Shown: piece after piece, positions 28,609 through 38,390 of the stretch
Position numbering within the stretch: position 1 is the stretch's first letter
How the letters are laid out: every line of letters begins with the position of its first letter
Source of the DNA: JAEMQF01 sp963850525
Lineage (GTDB): Bacteria > Pseudomonadota > Gammaproteobacteria > Burkholderiales > Burkholderiaceae_C
DNA: 64,000 nt
Direction: 5' to 3'
Assembly (NCBI GenBank): GCA_963850525.1
Contig: CAWKLQ010000008.1
Location: forward strand, 1,426,001-1,490,000
The notes under the pieces: generated by a model
The model's database searches: none
Told to the model about the DNA's origin: nothing
Seen by the model: only the letters and a program-made list of their open reading frames with translations
Translations under genes and position numbers: made by a program

Positions 28609-29781
28609 TCAGACGAGCTCGCGCAACAGGCGTGCCGCGGGCGCCACGCGCACCCCGTCGCTGACGTAGTCGCGCGTGCCGTGCGCGCTCAACTGCCAGG
28701 CGATCGTTCCGGGAAAGCGTGCCAACAGGTAACGCAGGCCTGGCGACACGGCAGCGTCACCGAGCTTGCATTCGACCAAGGCGATGGGCTTGCCGCCCTC
28801 GGTGACGACGAAGTCGACTTCGCGGCCATCGATGTCACGGAAGTAACGCAACTCCAAGGCGCGCCCTTCGCTGTCCACCTGGTACTCGACCCACTTGAGC
28901 AAATGGCTCGCCACCAGGTTCTCGAAACGCGCGCCCGGTTCGGGCACGACCGACCAGTCGTAGTGGAAGTGCTTGCGCTCTTTCTTCACGGCGCGCAGCA
29001 TCGGCGCGCCGAAGGGCGCGATCCGAAAGATGCCGTAGACGCGCTCCAGCATGTCGGTCCAGCGCGTCACGGTCTGGTGCGAAACCTGCAGGTCTTCCCG
29101 CAGCGCGTTCAGCGACAGCGGGCTGCCCACGCGCGCGGGCAGCGCGCCGGCCAGCAGTTCGAGCCGTCCGAGGTCGGAGACAGTCTCCAGAGTCGAGATC
29201 TCTTCTCGCACGAGCCGCTCGCGATACGCCACGGACCAGCGCCGCGCAAAGCGTTCGCTGCCGGAGAGGAACGGCTCCGGAAAGCCGCCGAGTGCAAGCA
29301 GCGCGGGCAACGAGTCGGCGTGGCCGCCGAGCTCGGCGACGCTGAACGGGTGCAGCCGCAGGTAGAAGTAGCGTCCTTGCAGCGAATCGCCGCCGAAACG
29401 GTACAGGTCCAGGCGCGCCGAGCCGGTGACGAGAATGCGCTGCTGGCGGCCGGGGGCGTCGAACAAGCCTTTCAGGTAGTTGCGCCAGCCTCGGTACTTG
29501 TGGATTTCATCGAAGAACCAGAAGTCGCCCGGCGGCAGTTCGTGCCTCAGGAGGGCTTGACGGTGCGCGGCGACGTCGTAGTTCAACTCGCATTGCGGGC
29601 GCGGCAGCATGGCGCGCGCCATCGAGGTCTTGCCCACCTGGCGCGGCCCGCCGACGAAGACCATCTTGCTGCGCAGGTCCTCGGCCACGCGCGCCTGCAA
29701 GTAGCGCGCCGCCGGGGCGGCCGGCGGCGGCGCGTCGGCGGACGGCTCTGCCGGGGGGGGTGGGGTGGGCAAATTCGGCAC
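28609..29781 (-). CDS. AAA_14/DUF4143 ATPase (copy A)
   Basis: The 390-residue protein has an N-terminal AAA_14 ATPase (Walker A GGPRQVGKTSMA near residue 44; FWFFDEIHKYRGW as Walker B near residue 87; VTGSARLDLYRF sensor). A middle helix-turn-helix-like region (NALREDLQVSHQTVTRWTDML, about 225-245) and a C-terminal DUF4143 domain follow. GREVDFVVTEGGKPIALVECK near residue 325 resembles the core of PD-(D/E)XK nucleases. The start is a GTG with no ribosome binding site, inside a proline-rich N-terminus coded by a C8 tract. A perfect 36-bp palindrome lies 14 bases upstream. The role of the family is unknown. Confidence 0.85.
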   Translation of the reverse strand: MPNLPTPPPPAEPSADAPPPAAPAARYLQARVAEDLRSKMVFVGGPRQVGKTSMARAMLPRPQCELNYDVAAHRQALLRHELPPGDFWFFDEIHKYRGWRNYLKGLFDAPGRQQRILVTGSARLDLYRFGGDSLQGRYFYLRLHPFSVAELGGHADSLPALLALGGFPEPFLSGSERFARRWSVAYRERLVREEISTLETVSDLGRLELLAGALPARVGSPLSLNALREDLQVSHQTVTRWTDMLERVYGIFRIAPFGAPMLRAVKKERKHFHYDWSVVPEPGARFENLVASHLLKWVEYQVDSEGRALELRYFRDIDGREVDFVVTEGGKPIALVECKLGDAAVSPGLRYLLARFPGTIAWQLSAHGTRDYVSDGVRVAPAARLLRELV

Positions 29782-29795
29782 CGGACGATTTTATG

Positions 29796-29831
29796 ACCAT
29801 CCGAAAAAACTCGCGAGTTTTTTCGGATGGT
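29796..29831. promoter_or_regulatory. Perfect 36-bp palindrome upstream of the DUF4143 gene
   Basis: The left arm ACCATCCGAAAAAACTCG (29796-29813) is exactly mirrored by CGAGTTTTTTCGGATGGT (29814-29831) with no loop. It ends 14 bases before the GTG start of the minus-strand DUF4143 ATPase and 43 bases beyond the stop of the convergently facing Rid-like gene's end at 29875. It is not followed by a T-run, so an operator or recognition site is more likely than a terminator. Confidence 0.8.
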
Positions 29832-29874
29832 GGTGAATTTGCTCGCGGCGCGAGTCAGCGACGACGATCTCGTC

Positions 29875-30654
29875 TTACGCGACCACCCGCTCTGTGGCCA
29901 CACGCCGCACGTCCATCTCGAACTCCAGCTCCAGAATCGGCGGCGCGCACACGTGCCAGGTGAGGCCGATGGCCGTCAGCCCCTCGGCGGCGAAATGCGA
30001 AGCCAGCATCGGGTGGATGTCGTGCGCAGTGTAGACCTGCGCCGCGGTCAATGCCGCCCAGTTGCCGCCGAGGGCCGCGGTGCGCGCACGCATGGTGCGC
30101 AGCACGTAGGCCGCCTTGGCGGCGAGGCCGGCCGGCGTGACGTCGCCACGCGCGACGATGCCCTCAGGGAAAGGCTGATTCTCCGGCCACTCACCGCTGC
30201 CGGCGACGACGAAGTCGGCCCCCGCCCCGGCAACGCCCGGTGCGTCGGGCGCGGTGGCCGCAGTGGGCACGGTGTAGCTGAAGGCGAAGAACGACGGCTC
30301 GGGCGGCGCGTCGAACACCGGGCAGACATTGCTGCGCGCCACCGGATTGAGCCCTTCGCGCACGATGCCCCAGCGCACCAGTACGTCCACGTAACCCCGG
30401 TTGAAGCCTTGGAAGCCCTGCATCGTGAAGGGCTGCGGCGAACGCAACTCGACCGCACACAGCGCCTGCAGCGGGCGGCCGGCGGACTCCAGGTGCGCGG
30501 CAATCGCATCGAATCCTCGCGCTACCGCCAGCGGTTGGGCAAAACGCGCGCGCACGATCGCGAATCGAGGGGCTGCGATCACGCCCTGCGAGTACGGAAA
30601 TCCGCCGCGAAGAAAGCGGTAGCCGCCGGGCTGAAAAGCATCGAGTGCGCTCAT
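29875..30654 (-). CDS. Rid-like protein, possibly 2-aminomuconate deaminase (CnbZ) related
   Basis: The 259-residue protein contains a region resembling the YjgF/Rid fold (LQALCAVELRSPQPFT near residue 65 and FNRGYVDVLVRWGIV near residue 88, then NPVARSNVCPVFDAPPEPSFFAFSYTVP). This pattern recalls proteins annotated as 2-amino-5-chloromuconate deaminase. The start at 30654 (MSALDAFQPGGYRFLRGG) gives a natural N-terminus; an in-frame ATG 45 bases upstream is less likely. It lies downstream of ppk2 on the same strand with a 49-base gap. No aromatic degradation genes are adjacent, so the activity is a guess from memory of the family. Confidence 0.6.
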   Translation of the reverse strand: MSALDAFQPGGYRFLRGGFPYSQGVIAAPRFAIVRARFAQPLAVARGFDAIAAHLESAGRPLQALCAVELRSPQPFTMQGFQGFNRGYVDVLVRWGIVREGLNPVARSNVCPVFDAPPEPSFFAFSYTVPTAATAPDAPGVAGAGADFVVAGSGEWPENQPFPEGIVARGDVTPAGLAAKAAYVLRTMRARTAALGGNWAALTAAQVYTAHDIHPMLASHFAAEGLTAIGLTWHVCAPPILELEFEMDVRRVATERVVA

Positions 30655-30703
30655 CGTGGGTTGTTCTCCGGTTGGCGCCACCCCTTGCTGGGTGCGCAAC
30701 GGC

Positions 30704-31510
30704 CTACAAGCTTGGAATCGGCTTCAGCTTGCCGCGAAACACTTCTTTCAGCGGCTTGGCCGGCAGGGCCGGGAACTCAATTTTTTCGTCAGGCACGTTC
30801 GTGTCAGGCAGATGGTCCAGCAGGTGCCGGACCAACGTCAGCCGGCCGCGCCGCTGGTCGTTGAAGTCCACCAGCGTCCAGGGGGCGGCCTTGGTGTGCG
30901 TCGCCTCCAGCATCGTCTCGCGCGCCTTCGTGTAGTCGGCGTACTTCTCGCGCGCCTTCAGGTCGATGGGCGAGAGCTTCCAGCGTTTCATCGGGTCTTC
31001 GAGTCGCTCGGCAAAGCGCTTTTCCTGCTCCGCCTGATCTACCGTGAGCCAATACTTGAAAAGCAGCACACCGTCTTGCACGAGCAGCTTTTCGAACTGC
31101 GGCACCTGCTCGAGAAACGCCGCGCTCTGGTCGGGCGTGCAAAACCCCATCACCGGCTCGACGCCGGCGCGGTTGTACCAGCTGCGATCGAAGAGCACGA
31201 TCTCGCCAGCCGCCGGCAAGTGCGGCACGTAGCGTTGGAAGTACCACTGGGTGCGCTCGCGGTCGCTCGGTTTGGCCAGGGCCACGACATGACATTGGCG
31301 CGGGTTGAGTGTGTCGGCGATCGCAGCGATCACTCCGCCTTTGCCGGCCGTATCACGGCCTTCGATCACCACCACGAGGCGTTTGTTCGCCGCCTGCAAC
31401 CAGCGCGCCATGCGGTTCAATTCGAGCTGGAGCGGCGCGAGCTTTTCCAGGTACTCGCCTTTGCCTATCGAGCCGCCTGCGGTGCTGCGTGCCTTCTTCT
31501 TGTCGCCCAT
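30704..31510 (-). CDS. ppk2: Polyphosphate kinase 2
   Basis: This 268-residue PPK2-family enzyme transfers phosphate between polyphosphate and nucleotides. Walker A is EGRDTAGKGGVI near residue 50. Walker B is LFDRSWYNRAGVE near residue 105, and the lid has YWLTVDQAEQEKRFAERLEDPMKRWKLSPID near residue 150. The single-domain length fits class I PPK2, which mainly phosphorylates nucleoside diphosphates. eda starts 66 bases upstream on the same strand. Confidence 0.93.
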   Translation of the reverse strand: MGDKKKARSTAGGSIGKGEYLEKLAPLQLELNRMARWLQAANKRLVVVIEGRDTAGKGGVIAAIADTLNPRQCHVVALAKPSDRERTQWYFQRYVPHLPAAGEIVLFDRSWYNRAGVEPVMGFCTPDQSAAFLEQVPQFEKLLVQDGVLLFKYWLTVDQAEQEKRFAERLEDPMKRWKLSPIDLKAREKYADYTKARETMLEATHTKAAPWTLVDFNDQRRGRLTLVRHLLDHLPDTNVPDEKIEFPALPAKPLKEVFRGKLKPIPSL

Positions 31511-31576
31511 GCCTGACTCCGTGGTTCACTTGCGCTGCATCATCGCCGGCAGTGCCCGGCGGCGCAAGCCGGGGTG

Positions 31577-32200
31577 TTACGCGCGCAAGGCGCCGGCGGC
31601 ACGCGCCAGCGCCGTGATGCGCGCCCAATCGCCTTTCGCGACGGCGTCCGCCGGGGTCAGCCATGAGCCACCGCAGACCTTGACGCTGGGCAGCGCCAAG
31701 TACTGCGGCGCGGTCTCGACGCTGATGCCGCCCGTGGGGCAGAAGGCGACGTCGGGGAATGGACCGGCGAGTGCCTTCAACATCGGGATGCCGCCGGCTG
31801 CGCTGGCGGGGAAGAACTTGAGGAACATGTAGCCGTCGAGGTTCGCTTGCATCACTTCGCTGGCCGTGGCCACACCGGGCAGCAGCGGCAGGCCGAGGTC
31901 GCGGCACGCGCTTCCGACCACGCTCGCGTAGCCCGGGCTCACGGCGAACTGGCAGCCCACGTCTTTGGCGGCGCGTGCGTCGGCAGCGCTGCGCACCGTG
32001 CCCGCGCCGACGATCGCCTCGGGAACCGCCTTCACGATCGCTTCCATGCAGCGCAGCGCGACGCGCGTGCGCAGCGTGATCTCCAGAACCCGCACACCCC
32101 CGGAAACAAGGGCGCGTGCCAGCGGCACGGCGGCGCTCACGTCGTCGATGACGATGACGGGGATGACGGGGCCGTAGCCGGCGAGTTCCAGCGTGTCCAT
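31577..32200 (-). CDS. eda: KHG/KDPG aldolase
   Basis: The 207-residue class I aldolase cleaves 2-keto-3-deoxy-6-phosphogluconate to pyruvate and glyceraldehyde-3-phosphate, the last step of the Entner-Doudoroff pathway. EITLRT, VGAGTVRSAADA and the Schiff-base lysine in GYMFLKFFPA (near residue 130) are conserved, with FCPTGGIS binding phosphate. The start at 32200 (MDTLELAGYG) gives the standard length. It follows edd by 41 bases on the same strand, forming the usual pair. Confidence 0.96.
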   Translation of the reverse strand: MDTLELAGYGPVIPVIVIDDVSAAVPLARALVSGGVRVLEITLRTRVALRCMEAIVKAVPEAIVGAGTVRSAADARAAKDVGCQFAVSPGYASVVGSACRDLGLPLLPGVATASEVMQANLDGYMFLKFFPASAAGGIPMLKALAGPFPDVAFCPTGGISVETAPQYLALPSVKVCGGSWLTPADAVAKGDWARITALARAAGALRA

Positions 32201-32241
32201 GCGGATCCTTGAGTGAATTGAAGCGGCGTGAAACTGCGCGG

Positions 32242-34080
<1,839 letters not shown>

Positions 34081-34299
34081 CGCCTCGCCTTCGCTCGGAA
34101 TGGAGCGGCGATTGTGGCAAACCCCGAGACAGCGTCAATCCGCTGCGCGCCGCGCCCTGGTCTTGTTTCGCGCAGCAATCGACACAGGCGGCGACCAGTG
34201 GGCAGGCAAAGACCTTCGCCGGGGCGCTCGACCTGGCCAGGTTGCGCATCCGCCAGGGCCGGTTCACGGGGCGGCCGAGCGCCGGCCTAAAGTACGGGA

Positions 34300-34908
34300 A
34301 TGAACCCGAGCCACGGCGTCACACCGCTGCGCGACCCGCAAGCCTTGCTGGACCGCGCCATGAAAGCCTGGGGCGGGCGGCGTGACCTGTGGGTCTTCGG
34401 CTACGCCTCGCTGATCTGGCGCCCCGAGTTCGACGCGACCGAACGCCGCGCCGCGCGTGTGCACGGCTGGCACCGGGCGCTGCAGATGCGCTCGCGCGTG
34501 AACCGCGGCACGCCCGAATGCCCGGGGCTTGTGTTCGCCTTGATCTCCGGCGGGTCGTGCCGCGGCTTCGTTTACCGCGTTCCGCAGCGCAACGCCCACG
34601 CCGAGCTGGAGCGGCTCTGGTTCCGCGAAATGCCCACCGGCGTCTATGACCCTGAGTGGGTACGCTGCCGTACCCCCCAGGGCCCGGTGCTCGCGCTCGC
34701 GTTCACGCTGAGCCGCGCGAGCCCAAACCACACGGGAAAGATCAGCGACGCGCACATGCTGCAAATCTTGCGCAGCGCGAGCGGCCGCTACGGCAGCACG
34801 CTCGACTACCTGATGGAAACCGCTGCGGCGCTGCGGGCCAACGGCATCCACGACCGTGAAATCGAGCGCCTCGCCGCGCTGGCGCAGCGCAACGGGCTGG
34901 CCGGGTAG
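34300..34908 (+). CDS. Gamma-glutamylcyclotransferase, ChaC type
   Basis: The 202-residue protein has the ChaC fold. The opening DLWVFGYASLIWRPEF near residue 30 contains the substrate-binding YGSL-like motif (YASL here), followed by HGWHRALQMRSRVNRGTPECPGLV. It lacks the SLCE-type loop that I can recognise with certainty. Members split glutathione to 5-oxoproline and Cys-Gly. It is convergent with the nucleotidyltransferase gene, 7 bases away. Confidence 0.86.
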   Translation: MNPSHGVTPLRDPQALLDRAMKAWGGRRDLWVFGYASLIWRPEFDATERRAARVHGWHRALQMRSRVNRGTPECPGLVFALISGGSCRGFVYRVPQRNAHAELERLWFREMPTGVYDPEWVRCRTPQGPVLALAFTLSRASPNHTGKISDAHMLQILRSASGRYGSTLDYLMETAAALRANGIHDREIERLAALAQRNGLAG

Positions 34909-34915
34909 GCGTGCC

Positions 34916-35557
34916 TTACGAGTCCGACAAAGGCATCGGCGCGGTTTCGAGCGACCCGCGCAATTGCTCGAGGTCGTCTTCGGTGTCGATGTCGACGAGC
35001 ACGCCGGGGTCGTCGAGCTCCAACCCGAGCGCCGGGTAACGCGACACGACGCGGCGCGCGCCGTCGTCGCCCGACAGCACGGCGAGTTCGGAATACAGCT
35101 CGGCGGCAAAGCCCACCGGGTGGCCGCGCCGCCCCTTGTACTGCGCGCACACGACGGGGTGTTGCGTGAGTTCGCGCGCGACAGCGATGATGCTGGAGGG
35201 GCGCACCAGCGGCATGTCGCCGGGCAGGATCAGCCAGCCGCCGGCGTCGGCGCGCGCCATCACGCCCATTGCGATCGAATAGCCCATTCCCAGCGACTCG
35301 TGACCCGGCGTTCCGACTTCGGGCAAGACGATCACGTCGCGCGAGGCAATGCTGCGCCGGGCCAGCTCCGCAAGCGGCGCGCTCGCGACGACGATCACCG
35401 GCAACTGGCTCGCAATGGCGTGGCGCAGCGTCGTCCCCAGGACGCTGTAGGGCCCGAGGCCCTGCGCTAACTTGTGATCGTCCAGCTTCGGGTCGGCGCG
35501 CTTGAACCGCGTGCCTTTGCCAGCTGCCAATACGATCACTGCCGGTCGAACCGCCAT
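34916..35557 (-). CDS. MobA/MocA-like nucleotidyltransferase
   Basis: The 213-residue protein begins with VIVLAAGKGTRFK, the NTP-binding loop of the NTP_transf_3 family, and has WLILPGDMPLVRPSS (metal-binding aspartate near residue 105) and KGRRGHPVGFAAELY. These features fit MocA-type molybdenum cofactor cytidylyltransferases. No molybdoenzyme genes lie nearby, so the exact substrate is open. It diverges from pdxH across 241 bases. Confidence 0.83.
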   Translation of the reverse strand: MAVRPAVIVLAAGKGTRFKRADPKLDDHKLAQGLGPYSVLGTTLRHAIASQLPVIVVASAPLAELARRSIASRDVIVLPEVGTPGHESLGMGYSIAMGVMARADAGGWLILPGDMPLVRPSSIIAVARELTQHPVVCAQYKGRRGHPVGFAAELYSELAVLSGDDGARRVVSRYPALGLELDDPGVLVDIDTEDDLEQLRGSLETAPMPLSDS

Positions 35558-35798
35558 TCACCCTCCATAAATAAAATCGTGAACGCACGCACGCCCATCT
35601 GTCAGGGCGATGCATTCCCACAAGCCGAGCATGGAAGCCCGACACCGTTTCAGGAACTGGGACGTGTACCTAAGGCCTTCCCCTACACAAATCCGTCGGC
35701 ACGCGTGCCAGGCATCGCCGCGCATTGCGAAATATCAAGCCGAACGCACGCCGTTCGCTGCCGATGACGCAAGTTCACCTGCCTATACTGCACTGACC

Positions 35799-36446
35799 AT
35801 GGAGCCTCTACCGAATCGCCTTGCCGAGCTTCGCAAGAGCTACGAACTCGCCGAACTCGACGAATCCGACATCGCGAACGACCCGCGGCCGCAATTCGAG
35901 TTGTGGCTGCAACAAGCGATAGCCGCGGGACTTCCCGAACCCACGGCGATGACGCTGGCCACGTGCGGCGCCGACGGCCGGCCGTCGACGCGCATCGTCT
36001 TGCTCAAAGGCAACGACGCGCGCGGCCTCGTGTGGTTCAGCAACTACCGCAGCCGCAAGGGCCGCGAACTCGCTGCGAACTCCTTTGCCGCGCTGCAATT
36101 CCACTGGGTCGCGCTCGAACGCGTCGTGCGCGTCGAGGGGCGAGTCGAACACACCGACGCTGCCGAATCCGACGCCTACTTCAAGAACCGACCGCTCGAC
36201 TCGCGCATCGGCGCATGGGCGTCGCCTCAAAGCGAAGTCATCTCGTCGCGCGCTGTGTTGGTCGCCAACGCCGCCAAAGTGAGCGCCCAGTACCTGCTGA
36301 ACCCGCCGCGCCCGCCGCATTGGGGCGGCTTCAGGCTGTTCCCCGACCGTTGGGAATTCTGGCAGGGGCGCAAGTCGCGCCTGCACGACCGGCTGGTGTA
36401 TCGGCAAGTGGCAGGCGACTGGGTTCGCGAGCGACTTGCGCCGTAG
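35799..36446 (+). CDS. pdxH: Pyridoxamine 5'-phosphate oxidase
   Basis: This 215-residue FMN enzyme oxidises pyridoxine or pyridoxamine 5'-phosphate to PLP. The substrate and FMN sites are visible in PSTRIVLLKGNDARGLVWFSNYRSRKGREL near residue 65, and the C-terminal signature is RLFPDRWEFWQGRKSRLHDR near residue 180. The start at 35799 (MEPLPNRLAELR) gives standard length; the longer in-frame extension has no similarity. A CCCGGCG-type repeat begins 30 bases after its stop. Confidence 0.95.
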   Translation: MEPLPNRLAELRKSYELAELDESDIANDPRPQFELWLQQAIAAGLPEPTAMTLATCGADGRPSTRIVLLKGNDARGLVWFSNYRSRKGRELAANSFAALQFHWVALERVVRVEGRVEHTDAAESDAYFKNRPLDSRIGAWASPQSEVISSRAVLVANAAKVSAQYLLNPPRPPHWGGFRLFPDRWEFWQGRKSRLHDRLVYRQVAGDWVRERLAP

Positions 36447-36476
36447 GCGCGGACGATCGGCGCCACACCCACCCGA

Positions 36477-36550
36477 GTCATCCCGGCGAACGCCGGGATC
36501 CACTGCATCGACAACTGCCCAGGGTGGATCCCGGCTTTCGCCGGGATGAC
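36477..36550. repeat. CCCGGCG-type inverted repeat, copy 2
   Basis: GTCATCCCGGCGAACGCC begins at 36477 and its inverted partner ends at 36550 (GGATCCCGGCTTTCGCC then GGGATGAC). The two arms are separated by about 20 bases. The unit matches those at 7450 and 45202. It lies between the convergent pdxH and msrA genes and might also serve as a bidirectional transcription stop. Confidence 0.8.
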
Positions 36551-36558
36551 GGGCTGCC

Positions 36559-37098
<540 letters not shown>

Positions 37099-37177
37099 TC
37101 AAAGCTCCAGCGTTCCCGCAACCTTGGGGATTGTCCAACTTATCATCTGTCGCATCACGCTCAACGGGCTTACAGAC

Positions 37178-38383
37178 ATGGCAGCAGGATCCAGTGCATT
37201 TCAATGGGACGATGCGTTCCGCTTCGACGATCAACTGAGCGACGATGAGCGCGCCGTGCGCGACGCCGCGCGCGACTACTGCCAGGAAAAGCTGCAACCG
37301 CGGATCCTGATGGCGGCGCGCCACGAAACCTTCGACCGCAGCATCATGAACGAGATGGGCGCGCTCGGGTTGCTCGGCTCGACGATCGACGGATACGGCT
37401 GCCCGGGCGTGAACCACGTCAGCTACGGCCTCGTGGCGCGCGAAGTCGAGCGCGTCGACAGCGGCTACCGCAGCGCGATGAGCGTGCAGAGCTCGCTCGT
37501 GATGCACCCGATCCACGCCTACGGCAGCGAAGCGCAGCGCGAAAAGTATTTGCCCAAGCTCGCCAGCGGCGAGTGGATAGGCTGCTTTGGCCTGACCGAA
37601 CCGAACCACGGCTCCGACCCGGGCAGCATGCTGACGCGCGCCAAGCCCGTGGACGGCGGCTACTTGCTCACCGGCAGCAAGATGTGGATCACTAATTCAC
37701 CCGTGTCCGACGTCTTTGTCGTTTGGGCGAAGCGAGAGGATCCGGACGGCAAGGCCGGCGGCCAGGAATCGATCCACGGTTTCGTTCTCGAGCGCGGCAT
37801 GAAAGGCCTCACCGCGCCGAAGATCGAGGGCAAGATGAGCCTGCGCGCCAGCATCACGGGCGAAATCGTCATGGACGGTGTGTTCGTTCCCGAGGCGAAT
37901 CTGCTGCCGAACGTGAACGGACTGAAAGGCCCGTTCGGTTGCCTGAACAAAGCGCGCTACGGCATCGCCTGGGGTGCCCTCGGTGCGGCCGAGTTCTGCT
38001 GGCACGCAGCGCGCCAATACACGCTGGACCGCAAGCAATTCGGGCGGCCGCTCGCGGCGAACCAACTGATTCAGAAGAAGCTCGCCGACATGCAGACCGA
38101 AATCACGCTCGGCTTGCAGGCGTGCCTGCGCGTCGGCAGGCTGCTCGACGAGGGCCGCGCCGCACCGGAGATGATTTCCCTCATCAAGCGCAACAACTGC
38201 GGCAAGGCGCTTGACATCGCCCGCCTGGCTCGCGACATGCACGGCGGCAACGGCATCCACGACGAATACCACGTGATCCGCCACATGATCAACCTGGAAA
38301 CGGTGAACACTTACGAGGGCACGCACGACGTGCACGCGCTCATCCTCGGGCGCGCGCAGACGGGGATTCAGGCGTTTTTCTGA
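37178..38383 (+). CDS. gcdH: Glutaryl-CoA dehydrogenase
   Basis: This 401-residue acyl-CoA dehydrogenase oxidatively decarboxylates glutaryl-CoA to crotonyl-CoA in lysine, tryptophan and aromatic-acid breakdown. IGCFGLTEPNHGSDPGSM near residue 140 is the FAD/substrate region, and TYEGTHDVHALILGRAQTG near the C-terminus holds the catalytic glutamate with the HDVHALILG context seen in GcdH rather than other acyl-CoA dehydrogenases. The start at 37178 (MAAGSSAFQWDD) fits homologues. It is probably monocistronic. Confidence 0.92.
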   Translation: MAAGSSAFQWDDAFRFDDQLSDDERAVRDAARDYCQEKLQPRILMAARHETFDRSIMNEMGALGLLGSTIDGYGCPGVNHVSYGLVAREVERVDSGYRSAMSVQSSLVMHPIHAYGSEAQREKYLPKLASGEWIGCFGLTEPNHGSDPGSMLTRAKPVDGGYLLTGSKMWITNSPVSDVFVVWAKREDPDGKAGGQESIHGFVLERGMKGLTAPKIEGKMSLRASITGEIVMDGVFVPEANLLPNVNGLKGPFGCLNKARYGIAWGALGAAEFCWHAARQYTLDRKQFGRPLAANQLIQKKLADMQTEITLGLQACLRVGRLLDEGRAAPEMISLIKRNNCGKALDIARLARDMHGGNGIHDEYHVIRHMINLETVNTYEGTHDVHALILGRAQTGIQAFF

Positions 38384-38390
38384 AGGGGCC

